Numbered from the stretch's first letter, positions 7,914 to 17,373 are shown. The stretch: DNA of 64,000 nt from Rariloculus sp965263005 (GCF_965263005.1 NZ_OZ253579.1:4092001-4156000); one strand, 5' to 3'. Numbers and translations are program-made. The notes: generated from the sequence alone by a model not told the origin.

Positions 7914-9314
7914 ATGAGTGAGCGGAGCTTGGAAGACATCTTGCAGACGGTCAGTCCCGTCGAGTTATTGCGCAACTCCCGGATCGGCGCCTACGTCTAT
8001 CCGGTCGTTCCCGCCGAATACACGAACTGGCGCGACGAACAATGCGCGTGGCGTGACACATGCGTTCTCTTCGATCAGTCCCATCACATGGTCGACATCT
8101 ACATGGAAGGCCCCGATGCGCTCAAGCTGGCATCGGACACGGCGATAAACACGTTCTCCAACTTTGCGGTGAACCGGGCCAAGCAGTATGTGCCGTGCAG
8201 CCACGACGGCCACGTAATCGGCGATGGGATCCTCTTCCATCTCGAGGAGAACAGGCTCGTCTTCGTCGGCCGCGCGCCGTGCGCGAACTGGATCGAGTTT
8301 CATGCCACGACCGGCGGATACGACGTCTCGATCACCAAGGACGATCGCTCACCGGGCAACCCGAAAGGCAAGGCCGTAAATCGCATCAGTTACCGGTTCC
8401 AGATCCAGGGGCCGAACGCCTGGGACGTCATCGAAAAGCTGAACGGCGGACCCGTCGACAAGCTCAGGATGTTTCACATGGGCGCAATCAATATCGCAGG
8501 CCGGCAGGTCCGCAGTTTGCGTCACGGCATGGCCGGCGCGCCAGGCCTGGAGATCTGGGGGCCGTACGAGGAGCGCGAAGAGATCCGAGAGACGATCGTC
8601 GAGGCGGGCCGCGAGTTCGGCCTCGCTCAGGTCGGCTCGAGGGCCTATGCGACCAACACGCTCGAATCCGGGTGGATTCCATCGCCGCTGCCGGCCATCT
8701 ATACCGGTGAACGGATGAAACCCTACCGTGAGTGGCTCACGGAATCGAGCTACGAGGCATCGGGCTCGTTGGGCGGCAGCTTCAACTGCGACAACATCGA
8801 GGACTACTACGTGACGCCCTACGAAATCGGTTACGGGCCGTTCGTCAACTTCGACCACGACTTCATCGGCAAAGAAGCACTCCAGACGATTTCCGAGCTG
8901 CCCCACCGAAGAAAGGTGACCTTTGCCTGGAACGCCGACGACGTCGGCACCATCTTGCGATCCATGCTCGATCCGGGCGAGCCGCATTACAAGTACATCG
9001 ATCTGCCGTTGTCGAATTTTGCATCGGCGTCGTTCGATAAAGTCGTCAAAGGAGATAAGATCGTCGGTGCGTCGATGTTCGCGGGCTACAGCTACAACGA
9101 GCGAGCGATGCTGTCGCTCGGAATCGCCGATCCCGATATCGAGATCGGCGACGAGGTGACGCTGGTCTGGGGTGAGGAAGGCGGCGGTTCGCGCAAGACC
9201 ACCGTCGAGCGACACGAGCAGATTGAGATCCGCGCTGTCGTCAGCCCCACACCTTACTCGAAGGTTGTGCGCGAGACGTATGCTGCGGGTTGGCGCAGTC
9301 GCGCCGAGCGCTAG
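7914..9314 (+). CDS. ligM: LigM-type folate-dependent O-demethylase, copy 2
   Basis: 466-residue paralogue of the preceding gene and, as I recall the family, the closer one to LigM itself (LRNSRIGAYVYPVV, DQSHHM with His57-58, RYRFQIQGPNAW-like block, TLESGWIPSPLPAIYTGE). Predicted to demethylate vanillate or 3-O-methylgallate with tetrahydrofolate as acceptor in the cytoplasm. It lies 93 bases after copy 1, and the 25 bases before both start codons are themselves similar, so the duplication unit included the leader. The stop codon TAG (9312-9314) is also the first three bases of repeat A1. No ligH, metF or ring-cleavage genes lie nearby; folD is 30 kb away. Confidence 0.85.
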   Translation: MSERSLEDILQTVSPVELLRNSRIGAYVYPVVPAEYTNWRDEQCAWRDTCVLFDQSHHMVDIYMEGPDALKLASDTAINTFSNFAVNRAKQYVPCSHDGHVIGDGILFHLEENRLVFVGRAPCANWIEFHATTGGYDVSITKDDRSPGNPKGKAVNRISYRFQIQGPNAWDVIEKLNGGPVDKLRMFHMGAINIAGRQVRSLRHGMAGAPGLEIWGPYEEREEIRETIVEAGREFGLAQVGSRAYATNTLESGWIPSPLPAIYTGERMKPYREWLTESSYEASGSLGGSFNCDNIEDYYVTPYEIGYGPFVNFDHDFIGKEALQTISELPHRRKVTFAWNADDVGTILRSMLDPGEPHYKYIDLPLSNFASASFDKVVKGDKIVGASMFAGYSYNERAMLSLGIADPDIEIGDEVTLVWGEEGGGSRKTTVERHEQIEIRAVVSPTPYSKVVRETYAAGWRSRAER

Positions 9315-9475
9315 CAGCCCGTGGCGCAAGTCCCGCGTCGCGCCGAGACCGGCGAGGCGCCCGGCTGACAAGGCGCGAGGAGGGGGAATATTGGGCATAT
9401 TCGACGGACGAGCAACGTAGTCAGCCGGGATGCATCGCCGGTCGAATGCAGTGGGGCTTTCGCCACGGGCTGCTA
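9312..9475 (+). repeat. Family A intergenic inverted repeat, copy A1 (long form)
   Basis: 164 bases bounded by TAGCAGCCCGTGGC and its complement GCCACGGGCTGCTA. The interior holds a module with GCGAGGAG, GAATATTGGGCATATTCG and GACGAGCAACG, also found in copy A5. The element starts exactly on the stop codon of the upstream LigM-like gene. It encodes no protein. Confidence 0.85.
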
Positions 9476-9515
9476 CGCGCCGCAGGGCGAAAGCGGCGCG
9501 AGGGAGCGGGAGTCT

Positions 9516-12119
9516 TTGCATCGAACGGCCTCGATCGAAACCTGGCTCGGCCCGGTACGATATGTTTCGGCTACTATGCTCATCGGACTGATGTCGTGCA
9601 GTTCAGTTGAACCCGAGGTCGTTCCGGGCGTATCTCTCGAGCTCGCGCGACAACGCGCCGCATCGATCGCGGAGCTCAGCTATACGCTTGACTTCGATAT
9701 TACCGAACAGCTCGACGCCGACATCGACGGACACGTCCTGATCGCATTCGACCTGCTCGACGACTCGAAGCCTCTGCAGCTCGACTTCACCGGCGGCGGC
9801 CGGATCCGGGACGTTGCGAACAACGGCGAACCCACGGCTTACCGCGTCGAGAACGAGCATATCGTCATACCCGCGGCCGAGCTCTCGCCGGGACGAAACG
9901 AAATCAGCATCGATTTCGCCGCGGGATCCTCATCGCTGAACCGCAACCCGGATTATCTGTACAGCCTGTTCGTGCCGGATCGCGCCCGCACGGCGTTCCC
10001 GCTGTTCGATCAACCCGATCTCAAGGCCACGTTCGAGCTGACTTTGACCGTTCCGGCCGAGTGGCGCGCCCTGTCCAACGCGTCCGTCGAGTCTGTCGTG
10101 CGGAACGGCACGAGGACGGAGTATCGGTTCCGGCGTTCAGACTTGATCAGCCCGTACCTTTTTGCCTTCGTTGCCGGCGAGTTCGAGTCGGTCACGCGGG
10201 AGAGAAACGGCAGGTCGATGACGATGCTGCACAGGGAAACCGACGCGCAGATGGTCGCTCGCAATCTAGAGGCCATCTTCCACCTGCACGCCGCTGCCAT
10301 CGACTGGCTCGAAGACTACACCGGCATCGACTACCCGTTCGAAAAGCTCGACTTCGCGCTGATTCCTGCGTTCCAGTACGGCGGCATGGAGCACGCGGGT
10401 GCGATCCTGTACCGCGCCCGCAATCTGCTGCTGGACGAAGCGCCGTCGGATACGCAACTGCTCGGCCGCGCGAGCGTGATCGCGCACGAGACCGCACACA
10501 TGTGGTTCGGCAATCTCGTAACGATGGAATGGTTCGACGATGTGTGGCTCAAGGAAGTGTTCGCGAATTTCATGGCCGCGAAGATCGTCAACCCGAGCTT
10601 TCCGGACATCAACCATGAACTCGACTTCCTCGTCCGGCACCTTCCGGCAGCCTATTCGGTCGACCGCACGGCCGGGGCGAACCCGATCCGCCAGCCGCTG
10701 CCGAACCTCAATGAGGCGGGGCAGCTCTATGGACCGATCATCTACGACAAGGCGCCGATCATGATGCGCCAGCTCGAGACGCTCATCGGCGATGAGCCGT
10801 TTCGCGACGGCATACGCGAGTACCTGCGACGGTACGCGTTCGCGAATGCGTCGTGGCGCGATCTGATCGACATTCTGGACGCGAAGACGAACGACGATCT
10901 TGGCGCCTGGAGCGAGGTTTGGGTAAATACGCCGGGTCGGCCCACGCTCGTCCGACAACGGGAAACGACAGCCAACGGCAGCGGCGAAAATTACCTGATT
11001 CAGCTCGATCCATCCGGTGCCGGGCGGATTTGGCCGCAGAGATTCGAGATCACGGCCGCGGCGGGCGCGACGACGCGCAAGGCATCGATATCGTCCTCAA
11101 CAACGGCTACACCGCTCGGTGAGCTTACAAGCAGCGGTGTCGAGCGGCTCATTTTCAACTCCGATGGGCGCGGCTACGGCCTGTTTCCGGCCGACGCGAA
11201 CAATCTCCTGGTCTGGGACGAACTTGGCGAGGTCGAGAAGGGCGCCGAGCTCGTCAACCTCTACGAAAACATGCTCGCTGGCCGAGGACCCGGCGCCAGC
11301 GATTACTTCGATGCACTGCTCGGCGTCGCTCCGCTCGAGACGAACCAACTGCTGCTCGGCCTCGCGCTCGGACAGCTTACGAGGGTCTACTGGAACCTGC
11401 TGCCAAGCGGTGAGCGGCAAGACGCCGCGCAGCGGCTCGAGCGCATGCTCTGGCAATTGATGCTCGAGCAGACAGACGAGAGCCGCAGGAAGATCTGGTT
11501 CGATGCCTTCGCCGGCATCGCAACCTCGCCGGCCGAGATCCGAAGCGTGCAGGACCTGTGGTCGGGCAGCACGACGATCGAGGGTCTGCCGCTGTCGGAG
11601 AACGATCTGATCGAACTTGCGCAATTGCTCGCGATACGGTTACCCGCGCAAGCCAACGACATCGTCGCCGCTCAACTCGCGCGAACCGGGAACCCTGACA
11701 ACCGGCGCAAGCTCGAGTTCATCGCGCCATCCCTGTCAGCAGACGAGTCCGTCAGGGACAACTTCTTCGACTCGCTCGCGGCCGAGCCGCAGCGCGAGGT
11801 CGAGTCATGGGTGCTCGAGGCACTTGAGAACCTCCATCATCCGCTCAGGACCGCGCAATCGGAGAAATATCTGTTGCCGAGCCTCGAGCTTCTCGAGGAG
11901 ATCCAGGCGACCGGCGATATCTTTTTTCCCTCGCGCTGGCTCGACGCCACGCTCGCCAACCACCGCTCCTCGAGCGCCGTCGCAACCGTCAACGATTTTC
12001 TCGCCGAGCGGCCCCGCTACAACGCGCAACTGAGAGCGAAGATTCTTCAGGCTGCCGATCCCATGTTCACGGCGAATGCGATGACCGAAGCTGCCGGCGA
12101 GGCCGCCCGGCCACGCTAG
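9516..12119 (+). CDS. M1-family metallo-aminopeptidase, lipoprotein
   Basis: 867-residue zinc peptidase of the M1 (aminopeptidase N) family. Zinc ligands are visible in HETAHMWFGNLVTMEWFDD: His324, His328 and Glu347, with Glu325 as catalytic base. The substrate-binding G-x-M-E-N motif reads GGMEH, an N-to-H variant. The N-terminus ends in LMSC, a lipobox, so the enzyme is likely lipidated and anchored on the periplasmic side. The ATG at 9516 has GGGAG 7 bases upstream. The C-terminal third is an alpha-helical ERAP1-C-like region. It is flanked on both sides by family A repeats, and its TAG stop (12117-12119) is the first three bases of copy A2. Confidence 0.9.
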   Translation: MHRTASIETWLGPVRYVSATMLIGLMSCSSVEPEVVPGVSLELARQRAASIAELSYTLDFDITEQLDADIDGHVLIAFDLLDDSKPLQLDFTGGGRIRDVANNGEPTAYRVENEHIVIPAAELSPGRNEISIDFAAGSSSLNRNPDYLYSLFVPDRARTAFPLFDQPDLKATFELTLTVPAEWRALSNASVESVVRNGTRTEYRFRRSDLISPYLFAFVAGEFESVTRERNGRSMTMLHRETDAQMVARNLEAIFHLHAAAIDWLEDYTGIDYPFEKLDFALIPAFQYGGMEHAGAILYRARNLLLDEAPSDTQLLGRASVIAHETAHMWFGNLVTMEWFDDVWLKEVFANFMAAKIVNPSFPDINHELDFLVRHLPAAYSVDRTAGANPIRQPLPNLNEAGQLYGPIIYDKAPIMMRQLETLIGDEPFRDGIREYLRRYAFANASWRDLIDILDAKTNDDLGAWSEVWVNTPGRPTLVRQRETTANGSGENYLIQLDPSGAGRIWPQRFEITAAAGATTRKASISSSTTATPLGELTSSGVERLIFNSDGRGYGLFPADANNLLVWDELGEVEKGAELVNLYENMLAGRGPGASDYFDALLGVAPLETNQLLLGLALGQLTRVYWNLLPSGERQDAAQRLERMLWQLMLEQTDESRRKIWFDAFAGIATSPAEIRSVQDLWSGSTTIEGLPLSENDLIELAQLLAIRLPAQANDIVAAQLARTGNPDNRRKLEFIAPSLSADESVRDNFFDSLAAEPQREVESWVLEALENLHHPLRTAQSEKYLLPSLELLEEIQATGDIFFPSRWLDATLANHRSSSAVATVNDFLAERPRYNAQLRAKILQAADPMFTANAMTEAAGEAARPR

Positions 12120-12221
12120 CAGCCCGTGGCAAGAGTCCCGCTGCATGGGGCGAAAGACCGCCTTGCGGCCAGGCGCCTCGCCCGTCTCGGTGCGATGCGG
12201 GGCTTTTGCCGCGGGCTGCTA
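12117..12221 (-). repeat. Family A intergenic inverted repeat, copy A2 (short form, reversed)
   Basis: 105 bases with imperfect arms of about 24 bases (TAGCAGCCCGTGGCAAGAG against TAGCAGCCCGCGGCAAAAG on the other strand). Read on the minus strand, its interior matches copy A4 (GCACCGAGAC, GGCGAGGCGCC, AAGGCGGTCTT, CGCCCCATGCAGCGG). The left arm begins on the stop codon of the M1 peptidase. Confidence 0.85.
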
Positions 12222-12327
12222 GGCAATCGTGCCGGCAGCCACTAAAGTAGCTGAATCGAAAACTGTTCGCGGCCGATCCGGCGGGTGTGCCGCGGCGAAA
12301 CGAAAGGGATTCCTGTTGCACGAACCG

Positions 12328-14169
12328 ATGAACCCTGGGGCGGGCCGCGTCCGGCGCGGGGCGTCAGCTCGGGTTTTTCATGCGACTTGCGCCCTCGGTT
12401 TCGCGGCGATGATCTCGTTGCCCGCGACCCCGGTATCGGCCCAGATCGATCTGTCAGGGACCTGGCGATCCATCCGCCACGAGGATGTGCTCGATCGCGG
12501 CCCCGGCGTCGGGCTCGGCGACTACACCGGTATCCCGCTGACCGATGCGGCGCGCCAGTGGGCGGAGAGCTGGGAAGCCTCGCGCCTGAGCGTTCCCGAG
12601 CAACAGTGCCGTGTGCACGTCGCGCCGTACATCTATCGCGGCCCGCTGAACCTGCGTATCTGGGAAGAAAAGGACCCGCGCACCCAGGAACTCATCGCCA
12701 TCAAGCACTACATCAGCACGTACGAGCAAACGCGGACGATCTGGATGGATGGCCGGCCCCATCCTCCCGAATACGCGCCGCACACCTGGATGGGCTTCTC
12801 GACCGGGCGATGGAGCGGTGACCGGCTCATCGTGGAAACGACCCATATCAAGCAAGGCTGGCACCGGCGCAACGGCGTGCCGTCGAGCGACTTGACGACG
12901 ATGACGGAGCACTACGTCCGCCACGGTAACCGCTTCACGCACATCGCAGTGATCCGCGACCCCGTTTTCCTCTCACAGACCATGGTGAAAAGCCAGCATT
13001 TCGAGGTCGTCCTCCGGGCACTGCCGTCGAACAACTGGCTGTGGCCGTGCACGCCCGTCGTCGAGATCGCGACGCGCGGCGCACACGACGTCCCGCACTA
13101 TCTCCCCGGCCGGAATCCCCACATCGAGCCGACGCGCGCGCTATTCAATCTGGCGATAGCCGGAGCCGAAGGCGGGGCGGAAACCACGTATCCGGAATGG
13201 GATACGGCTGGACCGCCACGCGCCACGCCGCGTGACGGTCCCGTAGAAACCGCGGTCCCGATTCCTTCGAGCGTTACGGACGGCGAAGTGCACATCTGGC
13301 CTGTACGGGACGAGGTGTACATGCTCGTGAGCACCGCGGGCAACGCGACAGTGCAGATCGGCGACGACGGCGTGCTGGTCGTCGACACGTTGCGGGCCGA
13401 TTTGAGCGAGCAACTGCTTGCGGCCATCGAATCGCTGACCGACCAACCGATCCGCTACGTGCTCAACACCCACGCCGACGACGCGCACATGGGCGGCAAC
13501 GAGCCGCTGGCGCGAGCCGGCTCGACGCGCACGGGCGGCGTCGTCGTCAACACGATCGGCGCGGAAATCGTGGACACGGCCGCCATCGTCGCGCACGAGA
13601 ATGTGCTCGCGCGCATCAGCGCACCGACCGGTGAGGCCTCGCCGTTGCCGTACGACGCGTGGCCGACCGAAACGTTCTTTAACGACCGGCGGGACATCGC
13701 GTTCAACGACGAAGGTGTCGTACTGCTGCACCAGCCCGCCGCGCACACCGATGGCGACATCATCGTGTTCTTTCGGCGCTCCGACGTCATCAGTGCGGGC
13801 GACGTCTTCAGCACGACGGGCTATCCCGTCATCGACACGGCGCGGGGCGGATCGATCCAGGGTACGCTCGACGCCCTCAACGCGATCATCGAAATCGCGA
13901 TTCCGGGCGTTGACGAGCAGGGCGGGACCATGATCGTGCCGGGTCATGGCCGCCTCAGCGACGAGATTGACGTTGTCGAATACCGCGACATGGTCACGAT
14001 CGTTCGGGATAGGGTCAGGGACATGATCGATTCGGGAATGTCGCTGCCGGAGGTTCGCGCCGCGCGGCCGACGTTCGATTTCGACGCGCGTTACGGGGCC
14101 GGGCAGGGTCCGTGGACGACGACGGACTTCATCGACGCCGTCTACGAGGGCTTGGCGGCGGCGCAATGA
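12328..14169 (+). CDS. Exported-family domain fused to a metallo-beta-lactamase-fold domain
   Basis: 613 residues from the ATG at 12328; an upstream in-frame GTG at 12229 has no ribosome site. A signal peptide (ending PATPVSA) is followed by an N-terminal domain of the local exported family (IDLSGTWRSIRHED, TGRWSGDRLIVETTH, VPSSDLTTMTEHY) and, from about residue 320, a metallo-beta-lactamase fold. The first metal motif, normally H-x-H-x-D-H, reads HADDAH (382-387), losing the second His and the Asp; AHTDGD (His473) and PGHG (His540) are kept. Hydrolase activity may thus be altered or lost. The gene overlaps the next one by four bases (ATGA). Reaction unknown. Confidence 0.8.
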   Translation: MNPGAGRVRRGASARVFHATCALGFAAMISLPATPVSAQIDLSGTWRSIRHEDVLDRGPGVGLGDYTGIPLTDAARQWAESWEASRLSVPEQQCRVHVAPYIYRGPLNLRIWEEKDPRTQELIAIKHYISTYEQTRTIWMDGRPHPPEYAPHTWMGFSTGRWSGDRLIVETTHIKQGWHRRNGVPSSDLTTMTEHYVRHGNRFTHIAVIRDPVFLSQTMVKSQHFEVVLRALPSNNWLWPCTPVVEIATRGAHDVPHYLPGRNPHIEPTRALFNLAIAGAEGGAETTYPEWDTAGPPRATPRDGPVETAVPIPSSVTDGEVHIWPVRDEVYMLVSTAGNATVQIGDDGVLVVDTLRADLSEQLLAAIESLTDQPIRYVLNTHADDAHMGGNEPLARAGSTRTGGVVVNTIGAEIVDTAAIVAHENVLARISAPTGEASPLPYDAWPTETFFNDRRDIAFNDEGVVLLHQPAAHTDGDIIVFFRRSDVISAGDVFSTTGYPVIDTARGGSIQGTLDALNAIIEIAIPGVDEQGGTMIVPGHGRLSDEIDVVEYRDMVTIVRDRVRDMIDSGMSLPEVRAARPTFDFDARYGAGQGPWTTTDFIDAVYEGLAAAQ

Positions 14170-14918
14170 CGCGCCTGCTCAGCATTTTCTGTGCGGGGGC
14201 GGCGCTCGGCGCGGGCGCGACCGCCATCGCCCAGCAGGCGCCGACAGCCCGGGCCGCAGCCCCCGTCGATCTAACCGGCTACTGGGTATCGGTCGTCAGC
14301 GAGGACTGGGCGTGGCGGATGCGAACGCCGCTGAAGGGCGACTACGAGAGCGTACCGCTCAACGCAGACGGCGTGAGCGCCGCCGACAGCTGGAGTGAAG
14401 TCGAGGACGGGTCTTGCCTCGCATTCGGCGCCGCGGCGCTGCTGCGCATGCCGACGCGGCTGCGCATCGCTTGGGAGGATGAGCAGACTCTCCAACTCGA
14501 AACCGACAACGGCGAGCAGACGCGACTGCTGAGGTTCGGCACGGACGCAAGCCCGTCAGGGCGCCGAACGCTGCAAGGCCGTTCGGTGGCCGAGTGGCAG
14601 ATCACGACCGAAGTCGTCGCGAGCGGCGCAACGGCCGGCGTCCTGACGACCCGGCTCGACGAGCCGTCATGGGCATCGCTCGAGGTCGTGACGGCCGACA
14701 TGAGCGCCGCCTGGTTGCGGCCGAATGGGGTCCCGAACAGCGAGAACGCTGTGATGACGGAGTACTTCGACCGGTTCTCCGACGCTGAGGACGAGTGGTT
14801 CACGGTCACGACGATCCTCGACGACCCGACCTACCTGACGGAACCGTTCATTGTCAGCTCGAACTTCAAGCGCGAGGCGGACGGCTCGAACTGGCGCCCG
14901 ACGCCGTGCCGCCCCTGA
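14166..14918 (+). CDS. Exported protein, diverged family member coupled to the MBL fusion gene
   Basis: 250 residues. The ATG at 14166 overlaps the preceding TGA as ATGA, a sign of translational coupling, and starts a signal peptide (MTRLLSIFCAGAALGAGATA, then IAQQ). The C-terminal half is a diverged version of the N-terminal domain of the upstream fusion: LRPNGVPNSENAVMTEYFDR and ILDDPTYLTEPF align with GVPSSDLTTMTEHY and IRDPVFLSQTM there. It probably acts with the fusion protein in the periplasm. Function unknown. Confidence 0.7.
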   Translation: MTRLLSIFCAGAALGAGATAIAQQAPTARAAAPVDLTGYWVSVVSEDWAWRMRTPLKGDYESVPLNADGVSAADSWSEVEDGSCLAFGAAALLRMPTRLRIAWEDEQTLQLETDNGEQTRLLRFGTDASPSGRRTLQGRSVAEWQITTEVVASGATAGVLTTRLDEPSWASLEVVTADMSAAWLRPNGVPNSENAVMTEYFDRFSDAEDEWFTVTTILDDPTYLTEPFIVSSNFKREADGSNWRPTPCRP

Positions 14919-14930
14919 TGGAGTCGCTGA

Positions 14931-15311
14931 TTACACCGCGTGAACCAGGAACGCGCCGATGGCGACGCCGACGACCAGCCAGCTTCGGATCAGGAGCGGC
15001 GCCCCCCCTTCGAACCAGCCCAGCAGCGCGTTGATGTTCGCCCTGCCCACCACCGGCAGTGCGATCGCTGCCGCGATCACTATCCAGCCGATCACTCGAA
15101 ATGCGGTCGGGAACATGGACAGGGGCGCGGCGCCGATCATGGCGGCGCCGAGCACGAGCCGGACGCCGACGGCGAACCAGAGCCCCGAGGGCTTCGTCAT
15201 GACGCCCTTGACCATTGCTATCAGCTTGTTCGGAACGACAATCCCCCAGATTGACAGCACGACGATGACGCCGCCGAATATTCCAACGATGAACTGACTT
15301 AGAACGCTCAC
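14931..15311 (-). CDS. Small four-helix membrane protein
   Basis: 126 residues, almost wholly hydrophobic with about four predicted membrane helices (roughly 6-27, 45-62, 67-88 and 103-123). The start MSVLSQFIVGIFGGVIVVLS fits a membrane-inserted N-terminus. I recognise no named family. It is convergent with the upstream exported gene, with only about 12 bases between the stops. Confidence 0.6.
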   Translation of the reverse strand: MSVLSQFIVGIFGGVIVVLSIWGIVVPNKLIAMVKGVMTKPSGLWFAVGVRLVLGAAMIGAAPLSMFPTAFRVIGWIVIAAAIALPVVGRANINALLGWFEGGAPLLIRSWLVVGVAIGAFLVHAV

Positions 15312-15546
15312 GACTTGCCCCCTGAAATGCCAATCCTACCCGCCGCAATTATACGCCTGTGCAAGCGCGGCCTCGCCGCTGAAGCGGTACGCTTCCGGCG
15401 GGCGAGCGCACTGCAGGGCCGCTTTGTCGTGTTTCATCGAGTGGTGCCCGATGCCCGCGCTGGTCGCCGCGCCGCGTGACGATCCGCGTCACGGTTGCCC
15501 TCGACGTGCGATTGCGTGATCCTAGCCTGCACCAGGAGGACGAACC

Positions 15547-17373
15547 GTGATATCCGCAAGCAGGCGGAAAAAGCGTCGCGTGCCGGCCGATCATTCGCAA
15601 TGGCCGGACGACGTACGCTTTCGAGCCAGGCCGAAACGGCGCACCGTCGGGGCAACCGCGCTTTCCGTCGTGCTTCACTGCACGCTGCTGCTTGCAGTAC
15701 TGACTATCAGGTTCGATCCGGTCGCTCCAATAATCACCGCGTCGATCATCAACGCCGAGCTATGGCAAATCGACGACGGCGCTGATTTCGATTCCGAGGA
15801 CGCGAGCGAAGATAACAACAGCGAGGGGCCGGGTTCGACCGGCGAGAGCGAATCCACGGAACTTCCCGATCCCGACACACGGCGCACGCAGACCGAGGAG
15901 GTCTTTCCCGAGCCGAGAACCGAACCGTCGGCGGCCGCCCGGAGCGAGCCCGAGACGGCTGTAGTCGAAGAAGAGCACGCCGATGCCGGCTTCGAAGACG
16001 CCGAAACGCCCGTCGAGCCAGCCGCACCGCCCGTCGTCGCGGACGAGCGTCCCCCCTCGCAAAGCCCCGACCCCGTCCCCGTCCCCGAAGTCAAACAGCC
16101 CACCGAGAGCCGCCCCGACGCCGTCGCCATGGTTGAGCGTCCTCCGGCGGGGAGCCCTGACGCTGTCACCGTCGTCGAGCGCGCTGAACGTCCGGTGTCC
16201 GAAGACGGCCCGGAGTCGCCCGTGCCCGTGCCGCGGAGAATACCCGTGCCCGAAGCGCAGCGGCGCATGCTCGACAGCAAGCTTGATCGATGGGCCCGGA
16301 ACTTCGATCGCGAAGCACAGTTGCAGTCCTTGGAAAGCTGGGAGCATGAAGGGCTGTCGTACACGGCCGAGTACACGCAACTGCCCGTCGAAGGCGACAT
16401 GGGCATCGAGCGTGTCGCGATTCAGATCAGCACGGAGGCGAACGGCGACAAGCTATCGACTGAAATTCACATGATGCGATTGGCGTTCTCGAGTTTCGCG
16501 CATTTCATCGACCGGTGGGACCCGAACGTGCAGATGCACGACGACGTGATCGATGGCCGCTTCCATTCGAATTCGGAAATCACCCTGAGCTCCACTAGCA
16601 CCGCCACGCCCCAGTTCCTTGGCAAGGTCACGACGGCCTCGCGCGGCATCAACACCAGCAATTCGAGACGGCGCGTTCGGCGTAACGAAGTGTTTCTCGG
16701 CGGACTCGAGACGGGCGTCGCACGAATCGCGCTGCCGAAGGGGTTCCAGTCCATGATCGATGAAGCGACCCTCGGCGACCGAGCCCATCGTTTCGAGGAA
16801 GATACGAGGATCACGTTTTACGCCGACGGCAGCTATGGATGGACGTCGGTCGATTCGCCCGGCCCCGAGCAGAGAAGGCCCATCCCTCCAGGTTCGGCTT
16901 ATTTCGTCGCGGCGCGCAAGGCGAAGCTCCACGTCAAGGGTGTCGTGAACGGCGCCGTGCTGGTCTATTCACCGGAAAGGATCATCATCGAAGGCAATCT
17001 CATCTATGCGCTCAACGCCGATATGACGGCCGACGCCAGCGATTTTCTCGGACTCGTGTCTGACAAATCGGTCGAGATTGCGCCGCCTGAAATTACCGGT
17101 CCCGGAGACTTGACCATCAATGCCTCGATCTACGCCAAGCGCCGGTTCGTCGTAAGTCGATACAGAAGCAAGCAGGATGCGACGCTCGTCATCTATGGCA
17201 GCCTCGCGACGGGGTCCGTTTCCGCGAGCGAACCTAGGTTCGCAATGAAGATCCTCTACGATCCGAGGCTCAGGACCGTACGGCCGCCGAGCTTTCCGAC
17301 GACGGATCGATACGAGACTGAGCCGTGGGACGGCGAGTGGGAGATCGAACCGCTCGGAAGCCTGACCCGGTAG
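15547..17373 (+). CDS. TonB/TolA-like anchored protein with acidic, proline-rich linker
   Basis: 608 residues from a GTG start with an excellent AGGAGG 7 bases upstream. A basic N-terminus is followed by one membrane helix (about 35-54) containing S40-x3-H44, the spacing of the Ser/His pair that couples TonB to ExbB/ExbD. Residues about 70-240 are rich in Glu, Pro, Ser and Val, as in TonB/TolA periplasmic linkers. The C-terminal third is beta-rich (KLHVKGVVNGAVLVYSPERI, then EGNLIYALNADM, DFLGLVSDKSVEIAP), resembling stacked-beta proteins such as DUF4900-type domains rather than a TonB C-terminal domain; that resemblance is weak. No exbB/exbD is in the window. The TAG stop is the edge of repeat A3. 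Confidence 0.65.
   Translation: MISASRRKKRRVPADHSQWPDDVRFRARPKRRTVGATALSVVLHCTLLLAVLTIRFDPVAPIITASIINAELWQIDDGADFDSEDASEDNNSEGPGSTGESESTELPDPDTRRTQTEEVFPEPRTEPSAAARSEPETAVVEEEHADAGFEDAETPVEPAAPPVVADERPPSQSPDPVPVPEVKQPTESRPDAVAMVERPPAGSPDAVTVVERAERPVSEDGPESPVPVPRRIPVPEAQRRMLDSKLDRWARNFDREAQLQSLESWEHEGLSYTAEYTQLPVEGDMGIERVAIQISTEANGDKLSTEIHMMRLAFSSFAHFIDRWDPNVQMHDDVIDGRFHSNSEITLSSTSTATPQFLGKVTTASRGINTSNSRRRVRRNEVFLGGLETGVARIALPKGFQSMIDEATLGDRAHRFEEDTRITFYADGSYGWTSVDSPGPEQRRPIPPGSAYFVAARKAKLHVKGVVNGAVLVYSPERIIIEGNLIYALNADMTADASDFLGLVSDKSVEIAPPEITGPGDLTINASIYAKRRFVVSRYRSKQDATLVIYGSLATGSVSASEPRFAMKILYDPRLRTVRPPSFPTTDRYETEPWDGEWEIEPLGSLTR

Noticed and set aside
8349..9521. 390-codon minus-strand frame over the second LigM-like gene
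   Set aside because: Antisense to ligM; its start reads through repeat A1, giving a peptide (RLAGLGATRD) that recurs wherever family A is translated.
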